A stretch of DNA of 5,436 nucleotides from Thermoplasmata archaeon. Its GTDB lineage: Archaea > Thermoplasmatota > Thermoplasmata > Lutacidiplasmatales > UBA184. Shown here one piece after another: positions 1-5,169 of the stretch (the first letter of the stretch is position 1; each line of letters begins with the position of its first letter). Location: NCBI GenBank assembly GCA_030043865.1, contig JASHWZ010000155.1, forward strand, positions 1 through 5,436. The letters run 5' to 3'. The notes below the pieces were generated by a model. The model worked only from the letters and a program-made list of their open reading frames with translations, was not told where the DNA came from and did not search any database. A program made the position numbers and the translations under genes.

Positions 1-225
1 GATCAGTTCCAACGACGACGGAACGAACGCCCCGAAGTAACTCGCGAGCACGTAGAGTATCCCCGCGAGGAGGAGGACGAAGGCGAAGATCGCGATCAAG
101 ACCGAGATGATGGCGACGCCGATCGGACGCTGCGGCACGAGCGGGGTCGGCTCCCAGCGCGGCGGCAGCCGGTCGAACGTCACCGGCGTGTCGGCGGACG
201 ATGCGGCGGACGTGCTCGGGCTCAT
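1..225 (-). CDS. N-terminal part of an uncharacterised membrane protein (truncated by window edge)
   Basis: Reading the minus strand from ATG at 225 gives 75 open codons running off the left edge; the C-terminus is not in the window. Residues 1-33 are a polar, Ser/Thr/Pro-rich lead (MSPSTSAASS...) with a PPRW segment at 21-24. Residues 35-66 are one long hydrophobic stretch (starting IGVAIISVLIAIF) that should form a membrane helix, and perhaps begin a second. There is no signal peptidase or lipobox pattern, so the lead is probably cytoplasmic and the helix a stay-in anchor. No SD precedes the ATG, but a TATA-like TACAAATT lies about 41 nt upstream, which suits a very short leader. The gene lies on the same strand as aCPSF1 and 367 nt past it, so it is probably transcribed separately. 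I do not recognise the family. The hydrophobic pattern and codon use make it real, with function unknown. Confidence 0.72.
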   Translation of the reverse strand, partial: MSPSTSAASSADTPVTFDRLPPRWEPTPLVPQRPIGVAIISVLIAIFAFVLLLAGILYVLASYFGAFVPSSLELI

Positions 226-258
226 GGGCCGTACGCGGAGGAACGAGCCGACGGTGAG

Positions 259-266
259 AATTTGTA
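259..266 (-). promoter_or_regulatory. Possible TATA box for the left-edge membrane protein gene
   Basis: The minus strand reads TACAAATT here, the only A/T-rich spot in a G+C-rich stretch upstream of the ATG at 225. With the usual archaeal TATA-to-start distance of roughly 25-30 nt, transcription would begin near 238-240 and leave a leader of only 13-15 nt. The match to the archaeal TATA consensus is partial, so this is a weak call from position and composition only. Confidence 0.3.
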
Positions 267-383
267 GGTTGCGTTCGAGGCGGTGGGCCCGTCCGGGCTG
301 CCACGAGACCCGTACGAGTGTCCCCCCGGGGCCCCGGCGAAATTCGGGAGGGAACGCGCCGGCGCACCGGCGGCGGAGGCCCC

Positions 384-448
384 CGGCTCGTAGCTCCGAT
401 CCCGAAGGATCCGTAGCCCGCAAGGGGTGCCGCATTTCCGCTGAGCCG
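384..448. other. Foldable 65-nt segment (possible structured RNA, or chance)
   Basis: CGGCTC at 384-389 pairs with GAGCCG at 443-448 and encloses two smaller hairpins. One is GATCC-CGAA-GGATC (398-411), which on the minus strand has the very stable C(UUCG)G loop. The other is CCC-GCAA-GGG (417-426), which on the plus strand has a GNRA-type loop. Together they could form a three-way junction. I recognise no RNA family. In sequence this G+C-rich short stems are common, and the strand is undecided, so this is a candidate only. Confidence 0.2.
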
Positions 449-563
449 CCCGGGACGGCCACTACCATCTCCGAAACCGCGCGCGGTCGGAAGTGAACCC
501 TGCCCCTTCGATCCTCCGAGGACGACCCTCGCGCCGTCGGCCGTCACGCAGCGGCGACTCAAC

Positions 564-582
564 TCGAGCCTTCGGCGCTCGA
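564..582. other. Hairpin just past the aCPSF1 stop codon
   Basis: TCGAGC (564-569) pairs with GCTCGA (577-582) around an inner C(TTCG)G with one bulged C at 576. It begins 11 nt beyond the aCPSF1 stop on the minus strand. No U-rich tract follows on that strand, so it is not an ordinary intrinsic terminator. It may simply be a 3'-end structure. Confidence 0.25.
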
Positions 583-592
583 CGCTCACCGA

Positions 593-2491
593 TCAGAAGA
601 CGCGGTAGGCTTCCAGGTTGTAGGGAACCCGCGATTCGACGCCGAACTGCCGGTGCGCACTGGCAGCCAGGTCGAGGGCTCTCGCTTCCTCGCCATGGTT
701 CACGAGCAGACGTCGGGGTCGCATCCGCCCGATGTAGTTCATCAACTGGTTCCGGTCCGAGTGACCCGAGAACCCCTCGATGGTGGAGATCTCCATGCGC
801 ACCGCGACGGAGACGGGCCGGCCGTCGGCCAGGAGGGAGACCTGCGGGACCCCGCCCTGCAACCGTCGTCCCAGCGTCCCCTCGGCCTGATACCCAACGA
901 ACAGGAGCGCGCTGGACTCCTCGCCGGCCCACGCGCGGAAGTACTCCATGATCGGTCCGCCGTTCATCATTCCGCTCGTCGCGAGCACCACGCAGGGCTC
1001 CGTCGTATCGAGGATCTCGTCGCGCATCTGCCCCGAGTCGACGCGGTGGAAGATGTCCGAGAGGAACGGGTTGTCCGCCTGGCGGAAGATCTGCGAGCGG
1101 AGGTCCTGGTTGAGATACTCCGGGTAGGCCGTGTGGATCGCCGTCGCCTCGAAGATCATACCATCGAGGTAGACGGGGACTCGGGGAATCCGGCCCTCGC
1201 GCATCCCCTGCTCGAGCACGAGCATCATCTCCTGCGAGCGTCCCACGGCGAACACCGGCACCACGAGGTGACCCTTCCGGGCGAGCACCTTGGCCGCGAA
1301 GGTGCTGAACGACTCGCTCGCCTGTCGTCGGCTCGGCTGAACGTTCCGGGCACCGCCGTAGGTCGATTCGATCACCAGCGTGTCGAGGGCGGGGAGCCGG
1401 TCGTCCGCCGCGTCGAAGAGCCACGTCCGCTCGTACTTCATGTCGCCGGAGAACGCGACGCTGTGCCGGTTCGGCCCGAGGTCGAAGTGACAGATCGAGG
1501 AACCGAGGATGTGACCGGCGTTGTAGAGCGTGAGCTGCATATCGGGAGCGATGCTAACCGTTTCGCCCCAACGGAGGGGGATGGTGCGGGTGACCAGGTC
1601 GCGCACGTGCGAGGAGTCGTAGAGGCTCCGTCGGGCCTCGGCCCGCACGACCTTGATGGCGTCCAGCAATAGGAGCGTCATCAGATCGCGGGTCGGCGCC
1701 GTGCAGTAGACGGGGCCAGCGTACCCGTACTTGAGGAGCGTCGGGACCAAGCCACAGTGGTCGAGGTGCGCGTGCGTGACGACGACCGCATCCACGGAAT
1801 CGAGCGGCAGGAGCTCGGGTGCGTTGAAGAACGGAGTCTGGTCCGAACTGGGATGGATCCCGCAGTCGATCAGCACCTTGGAGTTCGGGGTCGACAGGAG
1901 GCTCGCGCTTCGACCGACCTCTCGGTACCCGCCCAAGGACACCGTGCGGGACCAGAGTTCGTCCGGTAGAGGGCTCCGCGCGATGCGAGCGCCCACGCGG
2001 GTGAGAAAGGTGTGCCGTTCGTCAAACGAATTGCGGAGATGCAGACGCACCTCGTCCAGGGTTCGGGAAGGGATCGGGGGCGCCCGGACGATCGTGGGCA
2101 CCCAGCCGATTTTCGACTTGACCCGCTGGATCGTACTGCCCTCGGGACCAATGGCCGGACCGGGGTTCGTGACCTCCACGGTGACCTCCCCGGTCTCGGG
2201 CTGGAAGAACATGCGCTGGATCTCCGCCTCCTCGGGGACCATCCGGCGGATCTCGCGCTCGGCCTCGGCAGTGTCCAATCGACCTTCCGGATTGCTGCGG
2301 ACCAAGACGCGCCGCCTCCATCGGCGCGAGAGTTGCCGGAGTGCGTCGTGGTCGGAGGAGAGCTTCTCGTGATCTTTCGTGTAGAGCACGAGGTACGGGC
2401 CCTCCAGCTCGACATCGGAGACGCTGATCCCGCTCGGTAGCAGCTCCGCTACACCGGCTCGAATGCCATCGTTCAGTTTCCCGGTACTCAC
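593..2491 (-). CDS. fttA: aCPSF1 / FttA: archaeal CPSF-type KH-metallo-beta-lactamase-beta-CASP RNase, termination factor
   Basis: Archaeal homologue of the eukaryotic CPSF73 endonuclease. The family cleaves nascent transcripts at U-rich 3' ends and drives factor-dependent termination, as a zinc-dependent cytoplasmic dimer. The 632 residues match the usual length (about 630-640). An N-terminal KH region covers roughly 1-150, with a GPEG loop at 115-118. The lactamase core follows: D209 (LIDCG), HxHxDH at H240/H242/D244/H245, H327 (AGHILGSS), D350 (SGD). The beta-CASP insertion begins around E375 (IESTYG). Late histidines are H577 (SGHSD) and H599 (NHGEE). All expected metal and catalytic residues are present. 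The frame stays open 48 codons further upstream, but that part is low-complexity and arginine-rich; GTG at 2491 starts exactly where family N-termini begin and is the only GTG/ATG nearby. No SD precedes it. It is divergent from sod. Identity is near certain; the start is likely. Confidence 0.95.
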   Translation of the reverse strand: MSTGKLNDGIRAGVAELLPSGISVSDVELEGPYLVLYTKDHEKLSSDHDALRQLSRRWRRRVLVRSNPEGRLDTAEAEREIRRMVPEEAEIQRMFFQPETGEVTVEVTNPGPAIGPEGSTIQRVKSKIGWVPTIVRAPPIPSRTLDEVRLHLRNSFDERHTFLTRVGARIARSPLPDELWSRTVSLGGYREVGRSASLLSTPNSKVLIDCGIHPSSDQTPFFNAPELLPLDSVDAVVVTHAHLDHCGLVPTLLKYGYAGPVYCTAPTRDLMTLLLLDAIKVVRAEARRSLYDSSHVRDLVTRTIPLRWGETVSIAPDMQLTLYNAGHILGSSICHFDLGPNRHSVAFSGDMKYERTWLFDAADDRLPALDTLVIESTYGGARNVQPSRRQASESFSTFAAKVLARKGHLVVPVFAVGRSQEMMLVLEQGMREGRIPRVPVYLDGMIFEATAIHTAYPEYLNQDLRSQIFRQADNPFLSDIFHRVDSGQMRDEILDTTEPCVVLATSGMMNGGPIMEYFRAWAGEESSALLFVGYQAEGTLGRRLQGGVPQVSLLADGRPVSVAVRMEISTIEGFSGHSDRNQLMNYIGRMRPRRLLVNHGEEARALDLAASAHRQFGVESRVPYNLEAYRVF

Positions 2492-2751
2492 GAGATCCGG
2501 AAGGGGTTGGGCGCGACGCCGGCAGCGCGAGGACTCTACTGAGGAGACCCGCCGTCGATCGGAGCGGACCCGAGCGGCGAGGAGAGTCGTGGGGCGACCC
2601 CTGCCGCGGTACGCCCCGGTGACTCGATCATGCAAGCGAACTCATCGAATCGAGCCGGAACTCCTTGTGCCGCCCGGCCACCCACGAGGGGAGCCGTGCG
2701 CAAGCCCGGAACGCTCCGGCGTCGTGCTACGAATCTGAAAGACGACATACG

Positions 2752-2759
2752 CTTATAAG
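2752..2759 (+). promoter_or_regulatory. Palindromic TATA box for sod, possibly bidirectional
   Basis: CTTATAAG is a perfect 8-bp palindrome and a good match to the archaeal TATA element, standing out in a G+C-rich background. On the plus strand it predicts transcription starting near 2779-2785, giving sod a leader of about 60-65 nt. The symmetry means TBP could also direct leftward transcription toward aCPSF1 from about 2728. The direction preference set by the BRE cannot be judged here. Confidence 0.7.
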
Positions 2760-2784
2760 GACGTTCCCCTTCGACCGCACGGCC

Positions 2785-2814
2785 CCGACTCCCCTCGAGC
2801 TGGGAGGGGGTCGG
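2785..2814 (+). promoter_or_regulatory. Stem-loop in the predicted sod 5' leader
   Basis: CCGAC (2785-2789) pairs with GTCGG (2810-2814). After one bulged U at 2790, CCCCTC (2791-2796) pairs with GGGGAG read as the complementary arm 2804-2809. This makes 11 base pairs, nearly all G-C, closed by a 7-nt loop (2797-2803). The predicted transcription start is 0-6 nt upstream, so the message would open with this stem. It ends 20 nt before the ribosome binding site, so it does not hide the SD. Confidence 0.5.
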
Positions 2815-2834
2815 ATCGACTCATCGACGGGGAG

Positions 2835-2840
2835 GGAGGA
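2835..2840 (+). promoter_or_regulatory. Ribosome binding site of sod
   Basis: GGAGGA ends 5 nt before the ATG at 2846 and lies in a purine run (GGGGAGGGAGGA). It is the strongest Shine-Dalgarno in the window. It fixes the sod start and fits a message that carries a leader rather than a leaderless one. Confidence 0.8.
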
Positions 2841-2845
2841 GCACT

Positions 2846-3496
2846 ATGGAGCACAAGGTTCGAGATTTTTCGAAGCTGTTGACCGAGGGTACGATCAAGG
2901 GGCTCACGCCGAAGCAGATCAAGGCGCATCTCGGGTTGTACGAAGGATACGTACGCAAGCTCAACGAGATCGAGCAGCGGCTCGCGGAGTTCCGGTCCAA
3001 GCTCGACACCGAGCCGGACATCCTGCAGAAGAACGCCAACTTCAGCTACGGGGCCTTCAGCGAGCTCAAACGGCGCGAGATCGTCGCGTACAACGGCAGC
3101 TACCTCCACAAGGCGTACTTCGAAAACCTGGAACCGGTGAACGAGCCGGACGACCAGTTCCGCTCCCTGCTGAAGTCCTCCTTCGGTTCGATCGAGAAGT
3201 GGCAGGCCGAGACAAAGGCGGACGCGGCGTCCACCCCGGGTTGGGTGCTCGTGACGTACGACCAGGTCCGTCAGCAGCTCCACAACTGGGTGATCAACGA
3301 GCACAGCGTCAACGTCCCCGCGATCTCCCAGGACGTGGTCATCGCGCTGGATTGCTGGGAGCACGCCTACGCCATCGACTACGGGACGGACAAGGCGACG
3401 TATGTCCAGGTGTTCTTCGCGAACCTCAACTGGGAAGAGGCCAATCGCCGCCTCAACGTCGTGCTGAACGGACGGCCCTCGCCGGCGATGCGCTAG
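2846..3496 (+). CDS. sod: Fe/Mn-family superoxide dismutase
   Basis: Converts superoxide to oxygen and hydrogen peroxide in the cytoplasm with one Fe or Mn per subunit. The 216 residues are usual for the family. The four metal ligands can be placed: H28 (KAHLGLY), H88 (SYLHKAYF), D169 and H173 (LDCWEHAY). An N-terminal helical hairpin (about 1-95) and the C-terminal alpha/beta domain (GWVLVTYD at 132-139 onward) are both complete. The loop after H28 is one residue shorter than in E. coli SodB, with tyrosines at 32 and 35. The metal-tuning positions look like G84 and H153, as in some archaeal enzymes, instead of the bacterial Gln, so the metal cannot be called. There is no signal peptide. It leads a probable operon with the PIN and PEBP genes and has its own TATA box, leader and strong RBS. 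The family is secure. Confidence 0.95.
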   Translation: MEHKVRDFSKLLTEGTIKGLTPKQIKAHLGLYEGYVRKLNEIEQRLAEFRSKLDTEPDILQKNANFSYGAFSELKRREIVAYNGSYLHKAYFENLEPVNEPDDQFRSLLKSSFGSIEKWQAETKADAASTPGWVLVTYDQVRQQLHNWVINEHSVNVPAISQDVVIALDCWEHAYAIDYGTDKATYVQVFFANLNWEEANRRLNVVLNGRPSPAMR

Positions 3497-3517
3497 CGCG
3501 ACGGAGCGCCCGCGTCG

Positions 3518-3904
3518 ATGGTGAGTCTCGACTCCGGGTTCGTTCTCGACTGCGTCCGGGGCGTCCCGTCCGCGACCGACGCGCTCCGTCGGGCGGGGGA
3601 GTCTCCCGAACCCCTCTACATCTCCGTCGCGGCCCGCGCCGCCGTGATCTCGTACGCGGCGCACGAGGGCGAGTCGTTCCGCCATCGGGCCGAGGAGTTT
3701 CTGGGCTCGGTCGAGTGCCTGGACATCGACCCGGAGGCGGTGGGCGTCGCGACGGCGATCGCCGAGGAGCTGGCCGAGGACGGGCGAAGGCTGGACGGCG
3801 TCGACCTCTTCGTCGCGGCGTGCGCCCGGCAGCATCGACAGCGGGTCCTCTCCCGTAACCCTGAACTCGAACAGGTGCGTGGGCTCGTGCGCGAGCCGTA
3901 CTGA
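3518..3904 (+). CDS. PIN-domain protein, VapC-like, with eroded acidic site and no antitoxin
   Basis: A 128-residue protein with the size and layout of VapC-type PIN RNases. It has LDSGFVLD at 4-11 (first Asp, D5), ISVAARAAVISYA around 35-47 where the family usually has an 'xAEL' glutamate, LDGVDLFVAACARQH at 92-106 (D96), and SRNPELEQV at 112-120 in place of the usual 'TRNxxDF'. So D5 and D96 are kept, the central Glu appears replaced by Ala (about residue 42), and the last acidic position is at best E116. Nuclease activity is therefore doubtful. No VapB-like gene precedes it; only 21 nt separate it from sod. ATG at 3518 has a weak GGAG 11 nt upstream; GTG at 3521 is the alternative. It is probably co-transcribed with sod and the PEBP gene. 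The fold is fairly sure; toxin function is not. Confidence 0.78.
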   Translation: MVSLDSGFVLDCVRGVPSATDALRRAGESPEPLYISVAARAAVISYAAHEGESFRHRAEEFLGSVECLDIDPEAVGVATAIAEELAEDGRRLDGVDLFVAACARQHRQRVLSRNPELEQVRGLVREPY

Positions 3905-3922
3905 GGGCGAGGAGAGATCGAG

Positions 3923-4387
3923 ATGGCGCTGACCCTGCGGGCCGACGGCTGGGAGCCGGGGGGTCGGATCCCTCCGCGGTTCACCGCCGACGGGGAGGAT
4001 CGGTCTCCGCGGGTCGAATTCGCGGGCGTGGGGGACAATGTGCGGGCGTTCGCGCTCATTTTCGACGACCCCGACGCCCCCGGGGGAACGTGGGACCATT
4101 GGGTGATCTACAACATTCCGGGGGCCGCGCGCGAGCTGGCCGCAGGGATCGCCCGGGACGAGGTCCTTCCCGACGGCGCTCGCCAGGGCCGGAACAGCTG
4201 GGACGAAATCGGGTACCGGGGGCCCTCGCCCCCACCGGGCAAACCCCATCGGTACATCCTCCACCTCTACGCCCTGTCCCAGCCGATCCGAGTGCTGCCG
4301 GGGCTCACGGCCGCCGCGCTGCGGGACGCCGTTCGGCCGAACGTGGTGTCGAGTGCCACGTACACGGGGACGTACGGACGCGACTGA
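3923..4387 (+). CDS. PEBP-family protein (YbhB/YbcL, Raf-kinase-inhibitor-like)
   Basis: A compact 154-residue member of the phosphatidylethanolamine-binding-protein family, the length typical of its prokaryotic YbhB/YbcL branch. Both signature blocks are present: DDPDAPGGTWDHWVIYNIP at 48-66, and GKPHRYILHLYALS at 106-119. These line the small anion/phosphate-binding pocket in family structures. PRF near 18-20 and SPRVEF near 28-33 match the usual N-terminal strand. No signal peptide is seen, so it is cytosolic. The biochemical role of prokaryotic members is poorly defined; ligand binding is known of the family but no reaction can be assigned. The ATG has GAGGAG 8 nt upstream, and the gene starts 18 nt after the PIN stop, consistent with one sod-PIN-PEBP transcript. 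It ends facing nikR. Confidence 0.93.
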   Translation: MALTLRADGWEPGGRIPPRFTADGEDRSPRVEFAGVGDNVRAFALIFDDPDAPGGTWDHWVIYNIPGAARELAAGIARDEVLPDGARQGRNSWDEIGYRGPSPPPGKPHRYILHLYALSQPIRVLPGLTAAALRDAVRPNVVSSATYTGTYGRD

Positions 4388-4435
4388 GCCACGAGGACAG
4401 GCCATCCCCCGACAAAGTCGCGCGACCCGGAGGAT
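4388..4435. other. Convergent junction between PEBP gene and nikR
   Basis: Only 48 nt lie between the two converging stop codons. The sequence contains the 10-bp palindrome GTCGCGCGAC at 4417-4426, which could fold in either transcript. No T-run on either strand marks an intrinsic terminator, so the two messages may overlap at their 3' ends. Confidence 0.4.
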
Positions 4436-5056
4436 CTAGATTCGGTCCCCGGTCGCCGCGCTCGCGGCGGAGGCGGGCGCTGCGGAGCTCGCGTTCGGCG
4501 GATCGCCGGCGCTCGTCTCGTGGGGGGCGCCCGAGCCAGGATGCGGATGGCGATGACCGGTGGTTCCCCCCGCGACGGCCGGGGTGCCGAGCGAGTACCG
4601 GCCGAACGCGATGCCCCGGATCCCGCGCAGGTCCTCGGCCGCGTTCACCACCTCGTCGCGCTTTCCCACCAACCCGATGAGCTGCATGCACGAACCGCCC
4701 TCCAAGTGCACGTGCGAGGACGCCCGGACGTGGACGCCCCAGCGATGCTCGACCGCCGTGAGCCGCCGCAGCACGTTGGGAGCGTCGTGTCGGTAGATGA
4801 GCAGGACGCTCGCGACCGAGTCGGAGTCGGGATCGCCGAGTTCGTGCTCGGCGAGCTCCTTCCGGATCAGGGCGCGGATGGCGTCGGATCGACTGGGAGA
4901 GTTCCGCGCTTTCACCCAATGGTCCAGCAGGGCGAGGAGATCCGGCTCGAGCGAAACCCCGAGGCGGACGACGTACCCGTCCTTTCGCTTCCGCCCGGTC
5001 GGGGTCCGGTCCAATCGAGCGTCCGGTCGAGCCGAGTGACGTACGCGTCGCGCCAT
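4436..5056 (-). CDS. nikR: NikR-type nickel-responsive transcriptional repressor with extended termini
   Basis: Tetrameric ribbon-helix-helix regulator that binds DNA when loaded with Ni(II) and represses nickel uptake. The RHH domain spans about 28-70 (VVRLGVSLEPDLL, then PSRSDAIRALIRKEL). The ACT-like metal domain spans about 80-158. Its nickel ligands align one-to-one with E. coli H76/H87/H89/C95: H104, H115, H117 and C123, with identical spacing (HVHL then C eight residues after the first His). At 206 residues it is much longer than the usual 130-150. There is a basic lead of about 27 residues (RKRKD before the ribbon) and a tail of about 46 containing H168, H170, H172 and H179, then Ala/Ser-rich sequence. 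ATG at 5056 lacks an SD; TTG at 5014 would trim 14 residues. It is divergent from a NiCoT permease, its most likely target. The identification is strong. Confidence 0.93.
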   Translation of the reverse strand: MARRVRHSARPDARLDRTPTGRKRKDGYVVRLGVSLEPDLLALLDHWVKARNSPSRSDAIRALIRKELAEHELGDPDSDSVASVLLIYRHDAPNVLRRLTAVEHRWGVHVRASSHVHLEGGSCMQLIGLVGKRDEVVNAAEDLRGIRGIAFGRYSLGTPAVAGGTTGHRHPHPGSGAPHETSAGDPPNASSAAPASAASAATGDRI

Positions 5057-5090
5057 CGCGCCGGTCCCGAGGGCGCGACATCGGCTCCGC

Positions 5091-5096
5091 AGATAA
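5091..5096 (-). promoter_or_regulatory. Weak TATA-like element for nikR
   Basis: The minus strand reads TTATCT here. At normal spacing it would start transcription near 5068 and leave a 12-nt leader before the ATG at 5056, in keeping with the absent SD. A rival is the shared element at 5162-5168, read leftward as TATAAG, which would give a leader of about 83 nt. The sequence alone does not decide between them. Confidence 0.25.
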
Positions 5097-5131
5097 CGGT
5101 GCGGACGTCGTCGCGGGCCCCGTCGCCACCG

Positions 5132-5138
5132 GTGTTAC
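5132..5138. promoter_or_regulatory. GTGTTAC: possible NikR operator half-site
   Basis: GTGTTAC matches exactly the left half of the NikR motif reported for delta-proteobacteria (GTGTTAC-N13/14-GTAACAC). It lies between the divergent nikR and NiCoT genes. The right half is not clear: GGCACAT at 5152-5158, 13 nt on, matches 4 of 7 positions. Partial support only. Confidence 0.3.
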
Positions 5139-5161
5139 GTACGCCGAAAGCGGCACATTCG

Positions 5162-5168
5162 CTTATAT
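5162..5168 (+). promoter_or_regulatory. TATA box for the NiCoT permease gene
   Basis: CTTATAT at 5162-5168, within GCTTATATGC, is the only strong A/T cluster near the gene. Its first T of TTATAT (5163) is 28 nt before GTG at 5191, the spacing expected of an archaeal TATA box for a leaderless transcript starting on that GTG. Read leftward the same bases give TATAAG, so it might also serve nikR. Confidence 0.6.
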
Positions 5169-5169
5169 G

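Larger units (their letters stand above)
226..592. other. Gene-free stretch between aCPSF1 and the left-edge gene
   Basis: This 367-nt region has open frames in several directions, but all are arginine/proline/glycine-rich products of high G+C with no family resemblance. It holds the putative TATA box of the left-edge gene and the 3' flank of aCPSF1. It also contains several G+C palindromes: GCGCCGGCGC at 356-365, a CCCCGGGGCCCC run at 324-335, and a foldable segment at 384-448 listed separately. I see no tRNA (no GTTCRANNC-type T-loop with flanking stems) and no RNase P or SRP RNA motifs. Confidence 0.5.
2492..2845. promoter_or_regulatory. Divergent aCPSF1/sod intergenic region
   Basis: This 354-nt stretch separates two divergent genes and holds no convincing coding sequence or tRNA. 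The sod side has a strong TATA box (2752-2759), a hairpin (2785-2814) and a ribosome binding site (2835-2840). The aCPSF1 side, 2492-2750, has no TATA-like sequence at leaderless distance from the GTG. It does carry a 6-bp inverted repeat, CTCGAT (2623-2628) with ATCGAG (2649-2654). Because the TATA box is palindromic it could also fire leftward, which would give aCPSF1 a leader of about 235 nt. Confidence 0.5.

Noticed and set aside
107..496. 129-codon plus-strand frame in the left region
   Set aside because: It overlaps the membrane protein on the other strand and has the Arg/Gly/Ser composition of spurious frames; no SD or family resemblance.
564..582. Intrinsic terminator for aCPSF1
   Set aside because: A hairpin is present but no U-tract follows on the minus strand.
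226..592. tRNA or other known RNA gene in the left gap
   Set aside because: No T-loop consensus with proper stems, no acceptor pairing and no RNase P or SRP motifs could be found.
462..1424. 320-codon open frame on the minus strand overlapping the 3' half of aCPSF1
   Set aside because: It is out of frame within a gene whose every catalytic motif is intact, and its product is low-complexity Arg/Gly/Pro sequence.
653..1672. 339-codon plus-strand frame antisense to aCPSF1
   Set aside because: It is rich in Arg, Glu, His and Val with no recognisable motif; a shadow of the aCPSF1 codons.
3497..3517. Hidden VapB-type antitoxin before the PIN gene
   Set aside because: Only 21 nt lie between sod and the PIN start, and the end of sod in other frames gives no AbrB, RHH or Phd-like sequence.
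2753..4405. 550-codon open frame on the minus strand
   Set aside because: It lies antisense to sod, the PIN gene and the PEBP gene, all with clear motifs. Its product is Arg/Val/Gly-rich with no domain, the typical mirror frame of G+C-rich coding DNA.
4305..5156. 283-codon minus-strand frame across nikR
   Set aside because: It is out of frame with nikR, whose ligand spacing is perfect, and its product is Arg/Pro-rich noise.
5152..5158. Right half of a canonical NikR operator
   Set aside because: GGCACAT matches only 4 of 7 positions of GTAACAC at the 13-nt spacing; too weak to call a full palindrome.
5167..5169. ATG as the NiCoT start
   Set aside because: It overlaps the TATA box, so a transcript from that box cannot contain it; GTG at 5191 fits the promoter spacing.
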